From positions 1-5,316 of the forward strand of contig RPQV01000291.1 in NCBI GenBank assembly GCA_003818595.1: 5,316 nt of DNA, written 5' to 3'. The notes beneath the pieces are model-generated. The model had not been told where the DNA came from, did not search any database, and worked only from the letters and a program-made list of their open reading frames with translations. The DNA comes from Calditrichota bacterium (GTDB lineage: Bacteria; Zhuqueibacterota; Zhuqueibacteria; Residuimicrobiales; Krinioviventaceae). The position numbers and the translations under genes were made by a program. Of this stretch, positions 1-5,316 are shown piece after piece (position 1 is the stretch's first letter; each line of letters begins with the position of its first letter).

Positions 1-120
1 CCCGAGGAGGCCGGTTTGATCCTCCATCGACGGCCAAAGCGTCCGAACTATTTGTTTTTCATCCAGTATTTTATCGGGTTGAGTGAAGAGTCTTGGAAAC
101 CGTATCTTTATTTGAATTAA
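1..120 (+). CDS. HNH endonuclease family protein, C-terminal fragment (5' end outside window)
   Basis: The frame from base 1 is open for 39 codons and stops at TAA 118-120. It begins PEEAGLILHRRPKRP and ends with SWKPYLYLN. This resembles the tail of small HNH endonuclease proteins of the McrA-like type. In that family the zinc-binding CxxC/HNH core is followed by a segment like 'NxxKGxRTPEEAGM.L..KP.RP', then an aromatic stretch ending 'W.PYL'. The HNH core lies upstream of the window, so neither catalytic histidines nor zinc cysteines can be checked. Such stand-alone HNH proteins are common chromosomal genes of uncertain role and are not necessarily restriction enzymes. The gene is separated from scpA by 98 bases that include a hairpin, so it is probably a separate transcription unit. 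The identification rests on motif memory over a short fragment. The reading frame is well supported, the family call moderately so. Confidence 0.68.
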   Translation, partial: PEEAGLILHRRPKRPNYLFFIQYFIGLSEESWKPYLYLN

Positions 121-154
121 ACTCCAGCATACAACCTGCTTTGAAAAATGTGTC

Positions 155-172
155 GGCCGCTGTAAGGCGGCC
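155..172 (+). terminator. GC-rich hairpin after the HNH gene, possible terminator
   Basis: GGCCGC (155-160) pairs perfectly with GCGGCC (167-172) around a six-base loop, giving a 6-bp all-GC stem 35 bases after the upstream stop codon. The downstream bases TTCATTAT are only moderately T-rich, so it is a weak intrinsic terminator by the usual rule. It could also be a leader structure for the scpA operon. The rest of the 98-base gap (121-218) shows no convincing promoter to me. Confidence 0.4.
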
Positions 173-218
173 TTCATTATGTTAGGCAGATGAAACTCCC
201 GTTGGAAAAACTTGCGCT

Positions 219-938
219 ATGCCCTATAAAGTAAAACTGGAGGCTTTTGAAGGTCCTCTGGATCTGTTGCTCTTTCTCATAAAAAAAAGTGAGGTGGATA
301 TCTATGATATACCCATAGCTGCCATCACTCGGCAGTATCTGGAATATATCGAGATCATTCAACTCCTGGATATCGAGGCGGCCGGTGATTTTATCCTCAT
401 CGCTGCGACTCTGATGCGCATCAAGGCGCAGATGCTCCTCCCCAAGCCGCAGATGGACGAATTAGAAGACGTCGAAGATCCGCGTCAGGAACTTGTCTAT
501 CGGCTTTTGGAATACAAGCGTTTCAAGGATGTTGCTGCCGAACTGGCGGAAAAAGAGGAACAAAGCCGATACAGTTTTCCCCGCGGAAGTTTTAAGGTTG
601 AACGCAGCGGCTTTAGCGAAGATTTTATGCTTGCTCAGGACGTCAGCCTCTTTGACCTGGTCGCCGCATTTAAAAAAGTTGTTGAAACGCGAACCAAGGT
701 CACCATCCATCGCGTTCAGGAATTCAATATCACCCTGGAACAGCAGATGGAAGCTGTCCTTGCCAAAATGAAAGAGAGTCGTCAAATTGACTTTGAAGAC
801 CTCTTCAAGGACGACGACGATAAAATTGTGCTCATTGTCACCTTTATTGCTGTGCTTGAGCTGATTAAACAAAAAGTATTGCGCGTTGAACAGATCGAAT
901 CCTTCGGAAGGATTGTTCTGCATAGGAATGATGGATAA
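219..938 (+). CDS. scpA: Segregation and condensation protein A (kleisin subunit of Smc-ScpAB)
   Basis: This encodes a 239-residue kleisin. With a ScpB dimer it bridges the heads of the Smc dimer to form bacterial condensin, which compacts and segregates the chromosome on the nucleoid. The N-terminus has the family signature FEGPLDLLLFLIKK at about residues 10-23, followed by DIYDIPIAAITRQYLEYI; this N-terminal domain contacts the Smc neck. A charged middle stretch (roughly 80-130) is the ScpB-binding linker. The C-terminal winged helix (from about residue 190, FEDLF...IVLIVTFIAVLELIKQ) binds the Smc head cap. Length is normal for the family. ATG 219 is chosen because MPYKVKLEAFEG is the usual beginning and I see no alternative in-frame start upstream. 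Its ribosome binding site is weak (GGAAAAA at 204-210). The gene overlaps scpB, its obligate partner. KDDDDK at residues 197-202 is a native acidic loop of no apparent significance. Confidence 0.96.
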   Translation: MPYKVKLEAFEGPLDLLLFLIKKSEVDIYDIPIAAITRQYLEYIEIIQLLDIEAAGDFILIAATLMRIKAQMLLPKPQMDELEDVEDPRQELVYRLLEYKRFKDVAAELAEKEEQSRYSFPRGSFKVERSGFSEDFMLAQDVSLFDLVAAFKKVVETRTKVTIHRVQEFNITLEQQMEAVLAKMKESRQIDFEDLFKDDDDKIVLIVTFIAVLELIKQKVLRVEQIESFGRIVLHRNDG

Positions 939-1602
939 AAAAGAACTCGAACATATCTTAGAAGCCCTGATTTTTGCATCAGAGACGCCGCTCACGCTCA
1001 AGCAGATCAACGCGGTGTTGCCTGACGTTGCGCTTGAAGAAGTTGACGCGGCCATCCTATCGCTGCAGGATCAGTTGCGGGATCACGCATTTCTTCTGAA
1101 AAAGGTCGGGGGAGGATATCAGTTTGCATCGAAGCCGGAATATTCACGCTGGATACTCAAGCTGGATGAAGAAAAAGCGCGTTCGCGCTTGTCGCGCGCG
1201 GCGCTCGAAGCTTTGGCGATCATCGCCTTCAAGCAGCCGATCAGCCGCGTCGAGATTTCAGCCATTCGCGGCGTCAATTCGGACGGCGTCATGAAAACGC
1301 TGCTCGACAGCCGATTGATTACGATGGCCGGGCGGGATCATGGACCCGGACGGGCGCTGTTATTCAGAACGACGCCCGAGTTTCTGCAGTATTTTGGCAT
1401 CAATGAGATATCCGATCTGCCGCGGCCGCGCGAAATTGAAGAATTGCTGGCGGCCGGTGAAGGAGGCCAGCTGTTGAAAGAACTGCCGGTCGAAATCCCG
1501 GTTCCTGTCGATCCTGTGACTGACGAGCTTCCGATGAACTCTGAACTTGCCGAGACAGACGGAAACTCGATTCATGAGGAGACCGAATATGCGACTGAAT
1601 AG
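928..1602 (+). CDS. scpB: Segregation and condensation protein B (Smc-ScpAB subunit)
   Basis: ScpB is the kite-type winged-helix subunit that dimerises and binds the middle of ScpA in the condensin complex. The 224-residue product starts MMDKKELEHILEALIFAS, the first winged helix, which drives dimerisation. The second winged helix carries the family signature LSRAALEALAIIAFKQPISR from residue 88, then EISAIRGVNSDGVMKTLL. GRDHGPGRALLFRTT follows (the PGR at about 140-142), then FLQYFGINEISDLP. From about residue 180 there is a Pro/Glu-rich acidic tail with no recognisable fold, which is common in ScpB. The start is one of two adjacent ATGs, 928 or 931, overlapping the scpA end by 11 or 8 bases. 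AGGA at 924-927 sits very close to both, so translation may depend on ribosomes finishing scpA. A TTG further up (886) would extend deep into scpA without adding family sequence. The 3' end overlaps the pseudouridine synthase gene by 14 bases. Confidence 0.95.
   Translation: MMDKKELEHILEALIFASETPLTLKQINAVLPDVALEEVDAAILSLQDQLRDHAFLLKKVGGGYQFASKPEYSRWILKLDEEKARSRLSRAALEALAIIAFKQPISRVEISAIRGVNSDGVMKTLLDSRLITMAGRDHGPGRALLFRTTPEFLQYFGINEISDLPRPREIEELLAAGEGGQLLKELPVEIPVPVDPVTDELPMNSELAETDGNSIHEETEYATE
1576..1581 (+). promoter_or_regulatory. Ribosome binding site for the pseudouridine synthase gene
   Basis: GAGGAG lies 7 bases before ATG 1589, inside the last codons of scpB. It selects this ATG over the earlier in-frame TTG at 1547, which would add 14 residues unlike the family. 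MRLNRYLA is the usual first stretch of an S4 domain. Confidence 0.8.
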
Positions 1603-2353
1603 ATATCTGGCAACGTGCGGAATTGCGTCACGGCGCAGTGCCGAAGCGATGATAGTCGGCGGTCGTGTTCTCATTAATGGCAAAAAGATAACGGATCTGG
1701 CCACGACCGTTTCGCCGGAACGCGATGTCGTGTTGGTCGACGGCAAAAAGGTTGAGCCGATCCGCAAAATGGTTTATGTCCTTCTTTATAAACCCAAAGG
1801 ATACATCACCACGGCCAACGATGAACTCGGTCGCAAGAATGTGCTCGAGCTTGTCAAATTGAAAGAACGAATTTTTCCCATCGGGCGTCTGGATCGGAAC
1901 AGCGAGGGATTATTGTTGTTGACGAATGATGGGGACATGGCATTCAGGCTGATGCATCCCCGTTTCAAAGTGGACAAAACTTATCGCGTGCGTCTGGAAA
2001 CGCCTTTTCGTGAGCAGGATTTTGAAGCTTTTAGCAACGGTATCGAGCTTGAAGACGGCATCACCTCGCCCTGCAAGGCCGGTTACTTGAGCGATTCCCC
2101 AAATCTAATCGAAATTAGACTGCATGAAGGTCGGAATCATCAGGTGCGGCGAATGTTGAATGCCTTGGGTTATGAGGTTGCGGCCCTTAAACGCGTTCAA
2201 TATGGTCCATTGACATTAAAGGGTTTGGCCCGCAGTGAGTGGCGAATGCTCACCCAATTTGAAGTGATGCAGCTGCGCAAGGCTGTCGGATTGGTGAAAA
2301 CAGAGGAACGGCAAAGGAAACGTGGCCCCCAAAAAAATCATCATCGCGATTGA
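1589..2353 (+). CDS. rluB: 23S rRNA pseudouridine synthase, RsuA/RluB family
   Basis: This enzyme isomerises a uridine of ribosomal RNA to pseudouridine. Genes at this position beside scpAB are usually RluB-like, acting on the 23S rRNA helix 89 region (E. coli U2605), but RsuA- or RluE-like specificity cannot be excluded from sequence alone. The 254-residue product has an N-terminal S4 RNA-binding domain (about 1-48: LNRYLATCGIASRRSAE...GRVLINGKK). A catalytic domain follows, containing VLLYKPKGYITT and the signature IGRLDRNSEGLLLLTNDG. Asp102 in GRLD is the predicted nucleophile. The ending motif HEGRNHQVRRMLNALGYEV is also typical, with a basic tail (KRGPQKNHHRD) overlapping the start of cmk. 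The start is ATG 1589, supported by a good ribosome binding site. It overlaps scpB by 14 bases and cmk by 32, implying co-translation within the operon. Confidence 0.92.
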   Translation: MRLNRYLATCGIASRRSAEAMIVGGRVLINGKKITDLATTVSPERDVVLVDGKKVEPIRKMVYVLLYKPKGYITTANDELGRKNVLELVKLKERIFPIGRLDRNSEGLLLLTNDGDMAFRLMHPRFKVDKTYRVRLETPFREQDFEAFSNGIELEDGITSPCKAGYLSDSPNLIEIRLHEGRNHQVRRMLNALGYEVAALKRVQYGPLTLKGLARSEWRMLTQFEVMQLRKAVGLVKTEERQRKRGPQKNHHRD

Positions 2354-2999
2354 CGGACCCGCAGGCGCTGGAAAAAGTACGACGGCAAAGCGCGTGGCCG
2401 ATATATTGGATTATTTGTTTTTGGATACCGGCGCGATGTATCGCGCGGTGACCCTTGCCGCGTATCGCCGGAATCTTTCGATAGAAGATGCAGAGGCAAT
2501 GGCGCTGCTGGCGGGAGAATCGGTCATTGATTTGCGCATGCAGGATGGTGAGCAGCGAGTCTTTCTCAATCATCTTGATGTGACGAAAGAGATTCGCACG
2601 CCGGAGGTCACGCAACGCATTGCACCGGTTGCCGCCAATGCGCAGGTGAGGAAGGTGCTGGTGCGCAAACAGCAGCAAATGGGAAAAGATGGTGGAATTG
2701 TAGCGGAAGGACGTGATATTGGCACAGTGGTCTTTCCGCACGCTGAGTTAAAGATTTTCATGTTGGCCTCATTGGAGGCCAGAGCCGACCGTCGCGTCAA
2801 AGATCTGATGCAGGTCGGCATACAAGCGGATATCGAGCAGGTTATGGAGGATATCCGCCGACGGGATGAGAGCGATGCGGGTCGGAAGCACGGTGCGCTG
2901 TTGCAGGCGCCGGATGCCATCCTGATCGACACTTCGCTCTTGACCCTGGAGGAGCAGGTCCAGCGGATCGTCGCATTGGCGTACGAGCGAGGGGCTTGA
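2322..2999 (+). CDS. cmk: Cytidylate kinase
   Basis: This enzyme phosphorylates CMP and dCMP with ATP in the cytoplasm, salvaging cytidine nucleotides for RNA and DNA synthesis. The 225-residue product has a Walker A P-loop, GPAGAGKS, at residues 12-19. The family LDTGAMYRAVT motif is at 34-44, EGRDIGTVVFP at 129-139, and the Arg-rich lid RADRR at about 154-158. A late stretch, RRRDESDAGR...DAILIDTSLLT, matches the CMP-specific region and the family ending. Length is normal. The start must be GTG 2322: an in-frame TGA at 2295-2297 closes the frame upstream and no other usual start codon precedes the P-loop. AAGGAAA (2314-2320) and GAGGAA (2303-2308) are candidate ribosome binding sites, one too close and one rather far. 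The overlap with the upstream gene suggests coupled translation. It is followed 5 bases later by ispH. Confidence 0.95.
   Translation: MAPKKIIIAIDGPAGAGKSTTAKRVADILDYLFLDTGAMYRAVTLAAYRRNLSIEDAEAMALLAGESVIDLRMQDGEQRVFLNHLDVTKEIRTPEVTQRIAPVAANAQVRKVLVRKQQQMGKDGGIVAEGRDIGTVVFPHAELKIFMLASLEARADRRVKDLMQVGIQADIEQVMEDIRRRDESDAGRKHGALLQAPDAILIDTSLLTLEEQVQRIVALAYERGA
2989..2994 (+). promoter_or_regulatory. Ribosome binding site for ispH
   Basis: GAGGGG lies within the last codons of cmk, 10 bases before ATG 3005. It leaves only one base before the alternative TTG at 2996, so it favours the ATG as the ispH start. Confidence 0.7.
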
Positions 3000-3004
3000 A
3001 CTCG

Positions 3005-3877
3005 ATGCAGGTGATCATTGATCCTTTTTCCGGCCCGTGTCCGGGAGTTCAGCGCGCACTCAGGATGGTTGAGCGCGAACTTGATGATTATGGACACGCT
3101 GTTGCACTCGGGCAGGTGATTCATAATGCCGTGGAGATCAATCGCCTGCAGGCTAAAGGGCTGGTGACTGTGGATCAAGCCGATGCGCCGTCACCCATCG
3201 GCGACACCGTTCGGGAGCAGCGCGTTTTTGTTCGCTCGCACGGTATTTCTGATGTATATCGTCGTTCGCTGCAGAAGAACCATGTGACGCTGGTTGACGG
3301 CACGTGTCCCACGGTGGCCGCTATTCAGAAAAAGATCCGGCGTTATGATGCGGAAGGATTTCAGATTCTCATTGTGGGGAAGAAGGGACATCCGGAGGTG
3401 GTGGGTTTAGCGGGTTGTGGGGGAAGAGAGGCGATGGTCCTTCAAGATGAAGCGGATGTGGAGCAGCTCGACGCAAACGGTTCATATTATCTGGCGGCTC
3501 AAACAACGATCAGCCCCGAGGTTTTCAGCCGGATCATCGAGCTGGTAAAAGAGCGCGTCAAGGATGTCGTGATAGATGATACAACCTGTCGACATGTGAC
3601 GCGGCGTCATGAAAAAATAAGAAATTTTGCCCGCCAAGTGGATGTTCTGTTGCTCGTCGGCGGAAAAAATAGTTCCAATACAGCAGTGTTATATCGTGTC
3701 GCTCATGCGGTTAATCCGCAGACGATTTGGATAGAATCAGTTTCAGAGCTAAGCCCTGAGATGTTTTCCGCGGCCTCGATTATCGGCATCACCGGCAGCG
3801 CGTCGACGCCAATGGGACAGTTGGAGGATGTCAAAAAGGTAGTGGAAACCAATATGACTATTGAACAAGAGAAATAA
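3005..3877 (+). CDS. ispH: 4-hydroxy-3-methylbut-2-enyl diphosphate reductase (IspH/LytB)
   Basis: This is the last enzyme of the MEP isoprenoid pathway. It reduces HMBPP to IPP and DMAPP with a [4Fe-4S] cluster. The 290-residue product has the three cluster cysteines at Cys12 (SGPCPGV), Cys101 (DGTCPTV) and Cys195 (DDTTCRHV). It also has the diphosphate- and substrate-binding residues known from E. coli IspH: His40 (IHN), His79 (SHG), His129 and Glu131 (GHPEV), Thr168 (QTT), Ser223-Asn225 (NSSN) and Ser267 (SASTP). All expected catalytic positions are therefore present. The local wording is a variant: GPCPGV replaces the common GFCxGV, and the third cysteine motif and ASTPM resemble forms in the Bacteroidota/FCB group. 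Cys138 is an extra cysteine without a known role. ATG 3005 is preferred over TTG 2996 on ribosome-binding-site spacing, and it places Cys12 at the usual position. The gene lies between cmk and rpsA, a recurrent arrangement. Confidence 0.95.
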   Translation: MQVIIDPFSGPCPGVQRALRMVERELDDYGHAVALGQVIHNAVEINRLQAKGLVTVDQADAPSPIGDTVREQRVFVRSHGISDVYRRSLQKNHVTLVDGTCPTVAAIQKKIRRYDAEGFQILIVGKKGHPEVVGLAGCGGREAMVLQDEADVEQLDANGSYYLAAQTTISPEVFSRIIELVKERVKDVVIDDTTCRHVTRRHEKIRNFARQVDVLLLVGGKNSSNTAVLYRVAHAVNPQTIWIESVSELSPEMFSAASIIGITGSASTPMGQLEDVKKVVETNMTIEQEK

Positions 3878-3883
3878 GAGAGT

Positions 3884-3896
3884 CCCCACTAAGGGG
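3884..3896 (+). promoter_or_regulatory. Small hairpin in the ispH-rpsA spacer
   Basis: CCCC (3884-3887) can pair with GGGG (3893-3896) across the five-base loop ACTAA. It lies just after the ispH stop and 14 bases before the rpsA ribosome binding site. The stem is only 4 bp and no T-run follows, so it is not a convincing terminator. It could slow RNA decay or take part in control of rpsA translation, or it may be chance. Confidence 0.25.
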
Positions 3897-3910
3897 TAAT
3901 AATCAATAAA

Positions 3911-3916
3911 AGGAGG
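3911..3916 (+). promoter_or_regulatory. Strong ribosome binding site for rpsA
   Basis: AGGAGG, within AAAAGGAGGATAA, lies 12 bases before ATG 3929 in an A/T-rich, probably unstructured leader. It is the best Shine-Dalgarno in the window, consistent with high expression of S1. It also contrasts with E. coli rpsA, whose translation start region lacks a canonical one. Confidence 0.85.
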
Positions 3917-3928
3917 ATAAATTAAATC

Positions 3929-5316
3929 ATGGATGAAACTTTGAACCCTAACCCACTTGAAAGTACGGAAGAATCATCGGCTTCTGAGCCGCAAGGCAGC
4001 GGTTTTGAAGCAGTCCCTGCATCAAGTGAACCCACTGATGTCTTGAGTAAAGCGGCAGATCCCGAGTATACGCCTTTTGTGGCGCCCAAGCAGGAAGATG
4101 CCGAAGCGAAAAAAGTCTATGAAAGCATTGAAGAACTCGATCTTTTAGAACAAGAATACAGTGATGAGGAATTTAATGCACTTTCCAAGTTTTATGAAGA
4201 GACGCTGGTAGATTTTAAACCTTCGCAAGTCGTTGTCGGTCGAGTACTGGCAATCGGCGAGAAAGAAGTCGCTGTTGATATCGGTTTTAAATCCGAAGGC
4301 AGCGTTCCCGTGGACGAGTTTGACGATTTATCATCGCTCAAGGTCGGAGATTCTGTCGAAGTACTGATCGATGAGATCGAAGATACGGAAGGATTTCTGG
4401 TACTGTCGAAGAAAAAAGCCGATTTTATGCGCACTTGGGATCGAATCATTCAATCTTATGAGCGCGGCGATGTTCTTAAAGGTCAGTGCATGCGCAGGAT
4501 CAAAGGCGGTATCGTGGTTGATCTGGGCGGCGTCGACGCCTTTTTGCCCGGTTCACAGATTGATGTGCGACCGATCCGCGATTTTGATGCTCTGATCGGC
4601 AGCAAGATGGATTTTCGCATCGTCAAGGTCAATCATCTGCGCAAAAACATCGTTGTTTCGCACCGTGTGCTTGTGGAAGCGGAGATGAAGGGTCAGCGCG
4701 AAAAGATACTGACAGACTTGGAGCGCGGACAAATTCTCGAAGGTATTGTTAAAAACATCACTGACTTTGGCGTTTTCATCGACTTGGGCGGTGTTGACGG
4801 TCTGCTCCATATCAACGATTTGTCATGGGGTCGGGTCGCTCATCCGTCGGAAGTGGTCGCTTTGGATGAAAAAATCAAAGTGGTTATTTTGGACTATAAT
4901 GAAGACAAAGACCGCATATCGTTGGGTCTCAAGCAGCTTCAACCTCATCCTTGGGAAGGCGTAGGGGAAAAGTATCCGGTCGGTTCAGTCATTCGCGGCA
5001 AAATTGTCAGTCTTTCTGATTATGGCGCATTTGTTGAGCTGGAAAAAGGCGTCGAAGGACTTATTCACATTTCCGAGATGTCCTGGACACAGCACATCAA
5101 ACATCCATCGAAACTTTTGGCTGTCGGAGAAATGGTTGATGCCAAGGTTTTGAATATTCAAAAGGAAGAACGCAAGATTTCGCTCGGTCTGAAACAGCTC
5201 GACCCGGATCCTTGGGATACCCTGGCGGAACGATATCCGACAGGCTCACGCCATACCGGTACCGTCCGCAACCTGACAAATTTCGGCGCTTTTGTCGAAC
5301 TTGAGGAAGGTATCGA
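3929..5316 (+). CDS. rpsA: 30S ribosomal protein S1, N-terminal 462 residues (3' end outside window)
   Basis: S1 binds the 30S subunit and unfolds and positions mRNA for initiation. The frame is open from ATG 3929 to the window edge. Residues 1 to about 95 form an acidic, Ser/Glu/Pro-rich extension ending in a likely helix (EEFNALSKFYEETL). S1 (OB-fold) repeats follow. Domain 1 is at about 96-163 (VVVGRV...VDIGFKSEGSVP). Domain 2 is at 178-248 (GGIVVDLGGVDAFLPGSQ, RPIRDFD). Domain 3 is at 265-336 (DFGVFIDLGGVDGLLHI, LSWGR). Domain 4 is at 349-423 (DYGAFVELEKGVEGLIHI, MSWTQH). Domain 5 starts at 436 (NFGAFVELEEGI) and is cut by the edge. At least one further domain and the stop are expected downstream. 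Domains 1-2 are the divergent ribosome-binding type and 3-5 the canonical RNA-binding type, as in full-length S1. No frameshift is visible. A strong ribosome binding site sets the start. It may be co-transcribed with ispH across a 51-base spacer or have its own promoter, which I could not identify. Confidence 0.95.
   Translation, partial: MDETLNPNPLESTEESSASEPQGSGFEAVPASSEPTDVLSKAADPEYTPFVAPKQEDAEAKKVYESIEELDLLEQEYSDEEFNALSKFYEETLVDFKPSQVVVGRVLAIGEKEVAVDIGFKSEGSVPVDEFDDLSSLKVGDSVEVLIDEIEDTEGFLVLSKKKADFMRTWDRIIQSYERGDVLKGQCMRRIKGGIVVDLGGVDAFLPGSQIDVRPIRDFDALIGSKMDFRIVKVNHLRKNIVVSHRVLVEAEMKGQREKILTDLERGQILEGIVKNITDFGVFIDLGGVDGLLHINDLSWGRVAHPSEVVALDEKIKVVILDYNEDKDRISLGLKQLQPHPWEGVGEKYPVGSVIRGKIVSLSDYGAFVELEKGVEGLIHISEMSWTQHIKHPSKLLAVGEMVDAKVLNIQKEERKISLGLKQLDPDPWDTLAERYPTGSRHTGTVRNLTNFGAFVELEEGI
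4919..5218 (+). repeat. Tandem S1-domain repeat within rpsA
   Basis: The domain-end motif SLGLKQLxPxPW is encoded at 4919-4957 and again at 5180-5218, exactly 87 codons apart, with 10 of 13 residues identical. YPVGS (from 4973) and YPTGS (from 5234) recur at the same 87-codon period. The codons differ at many third positions, so this is old protein-level duplication of S1 domains, not a recent DNA repeat. Confidence 0.8.

Noticed and set aside
202..230. TTGGAA (202-207) and TATAAA (225-230) with a 17-base spacer, resembling a sigma-70 promoter.
   Set aside because: Transcription would start around 237, inside scpA, so it could not express full-length ScpA. The TATAAA is simply codons 3-4 of the conserved start of the protein.
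807..824. KDDDDK in ScpA, identical to the enterokinase/FLAG-type motif, suggesting an engineered tag.
   Set aside because: It is internal, in a natural acidic loop of the C-terminal region, with intact ScpA sequence on both sides. It is a chance match.
462..1055. Long open frame on the - strand (197 codons) across scpA/scpB.
   Set aside because: It is antisense to two well-identified genes and its translation shows no recognisable family. It is a shadow of coding bias.
2996..3007. TTG 2996 as the ispH start, overlapping the cmk stop.
   Set aside because: Only one base separates it from the ribosome binding site, whereas ATG 3005 has normal spacing and puts the first cluster cysteine at residue 12.
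2570..3178. Long open frame on the - strand (202 codons) across cmk/ispH.
   Set aside because: It is antisense to conserved enzymes, with Ser/Arg/Cys-rich translation typical of a shadow frame.
4919..5218. Repeated DNA in rpsA as a possible recent duplication.
   Set aside because: The repeated copies differ at many synonymous positions. They reflect the normal S1 domain repeats of the protein.

Overview
The window is an ordinary, densely packed housekeeping gene cluster, read entirely on the + strand. It runs from the 3' end of a probable HNH endonuclease gene through scpA, scpB, an rluB-type pseudouridine synthase gene, cmk and ispH, and into rpsA, which continues past the right edge. Base composition is balanced. 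Several genes have Shine-Dalgarno sequences.

The organism is a bacterium that uses Smc-ScpAB condensin rather than MukBEF and makes isoprenoids by the MEP pathway. Protein details point towards the FCB superphylum or a neighbouring candidate phylum such as Calditrichota or KSB1. The third cysteine motif of IspH and its ASTPM stretch resemble the form remembered from Bacteroidota relatives. The second and third S1 domains of RpsA closely match that lineage's wording (GSQIDVRPIRDFD, GVDGLLHI). A strong Shine-Dalgarno before rpsA argues against typical Bacteroidota, which rarely use one. This placement is inferred from memory of protein families, not from a search.

Layout: 1-120 holds the last 39 codons of the HNH-like gene. 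121-218 is a non-coding gap with a GC-rich hairpin that may terminate the upstream gene. From 219 to 3877 five genes are tightly packed: scpA/scpB overlap by 8-11 bases, scpB/rluB by 14, rluB/cmk by 32, and cmk and ispH are 5 bases apart. They are very likely co-transcribed with translational coupling. A 51-base spacer with a small hairpin and a strong ribosome binding site precedes rpsA.

Functionally, ScpA and ScpB are the kleisin and winged-helix subunits of condensin. The pseudouridine synthase modifies 23S rRNA. Cmk recycles CMP and dCMP. IspH makes IPP and DMAPP. S1 recruits mRNA to the 30S subunit. The order cmk-ispH-rpsA is a recurrent conserved neighbourhood. I found no mobile element, CRISPR array, tRNA or rRNA gene, and no undescribed system. 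The items worth a second look are fine-scale: a forced 32-base gene overlap, the variant IspH motifs, and the acidic N-terminal extension of S1.
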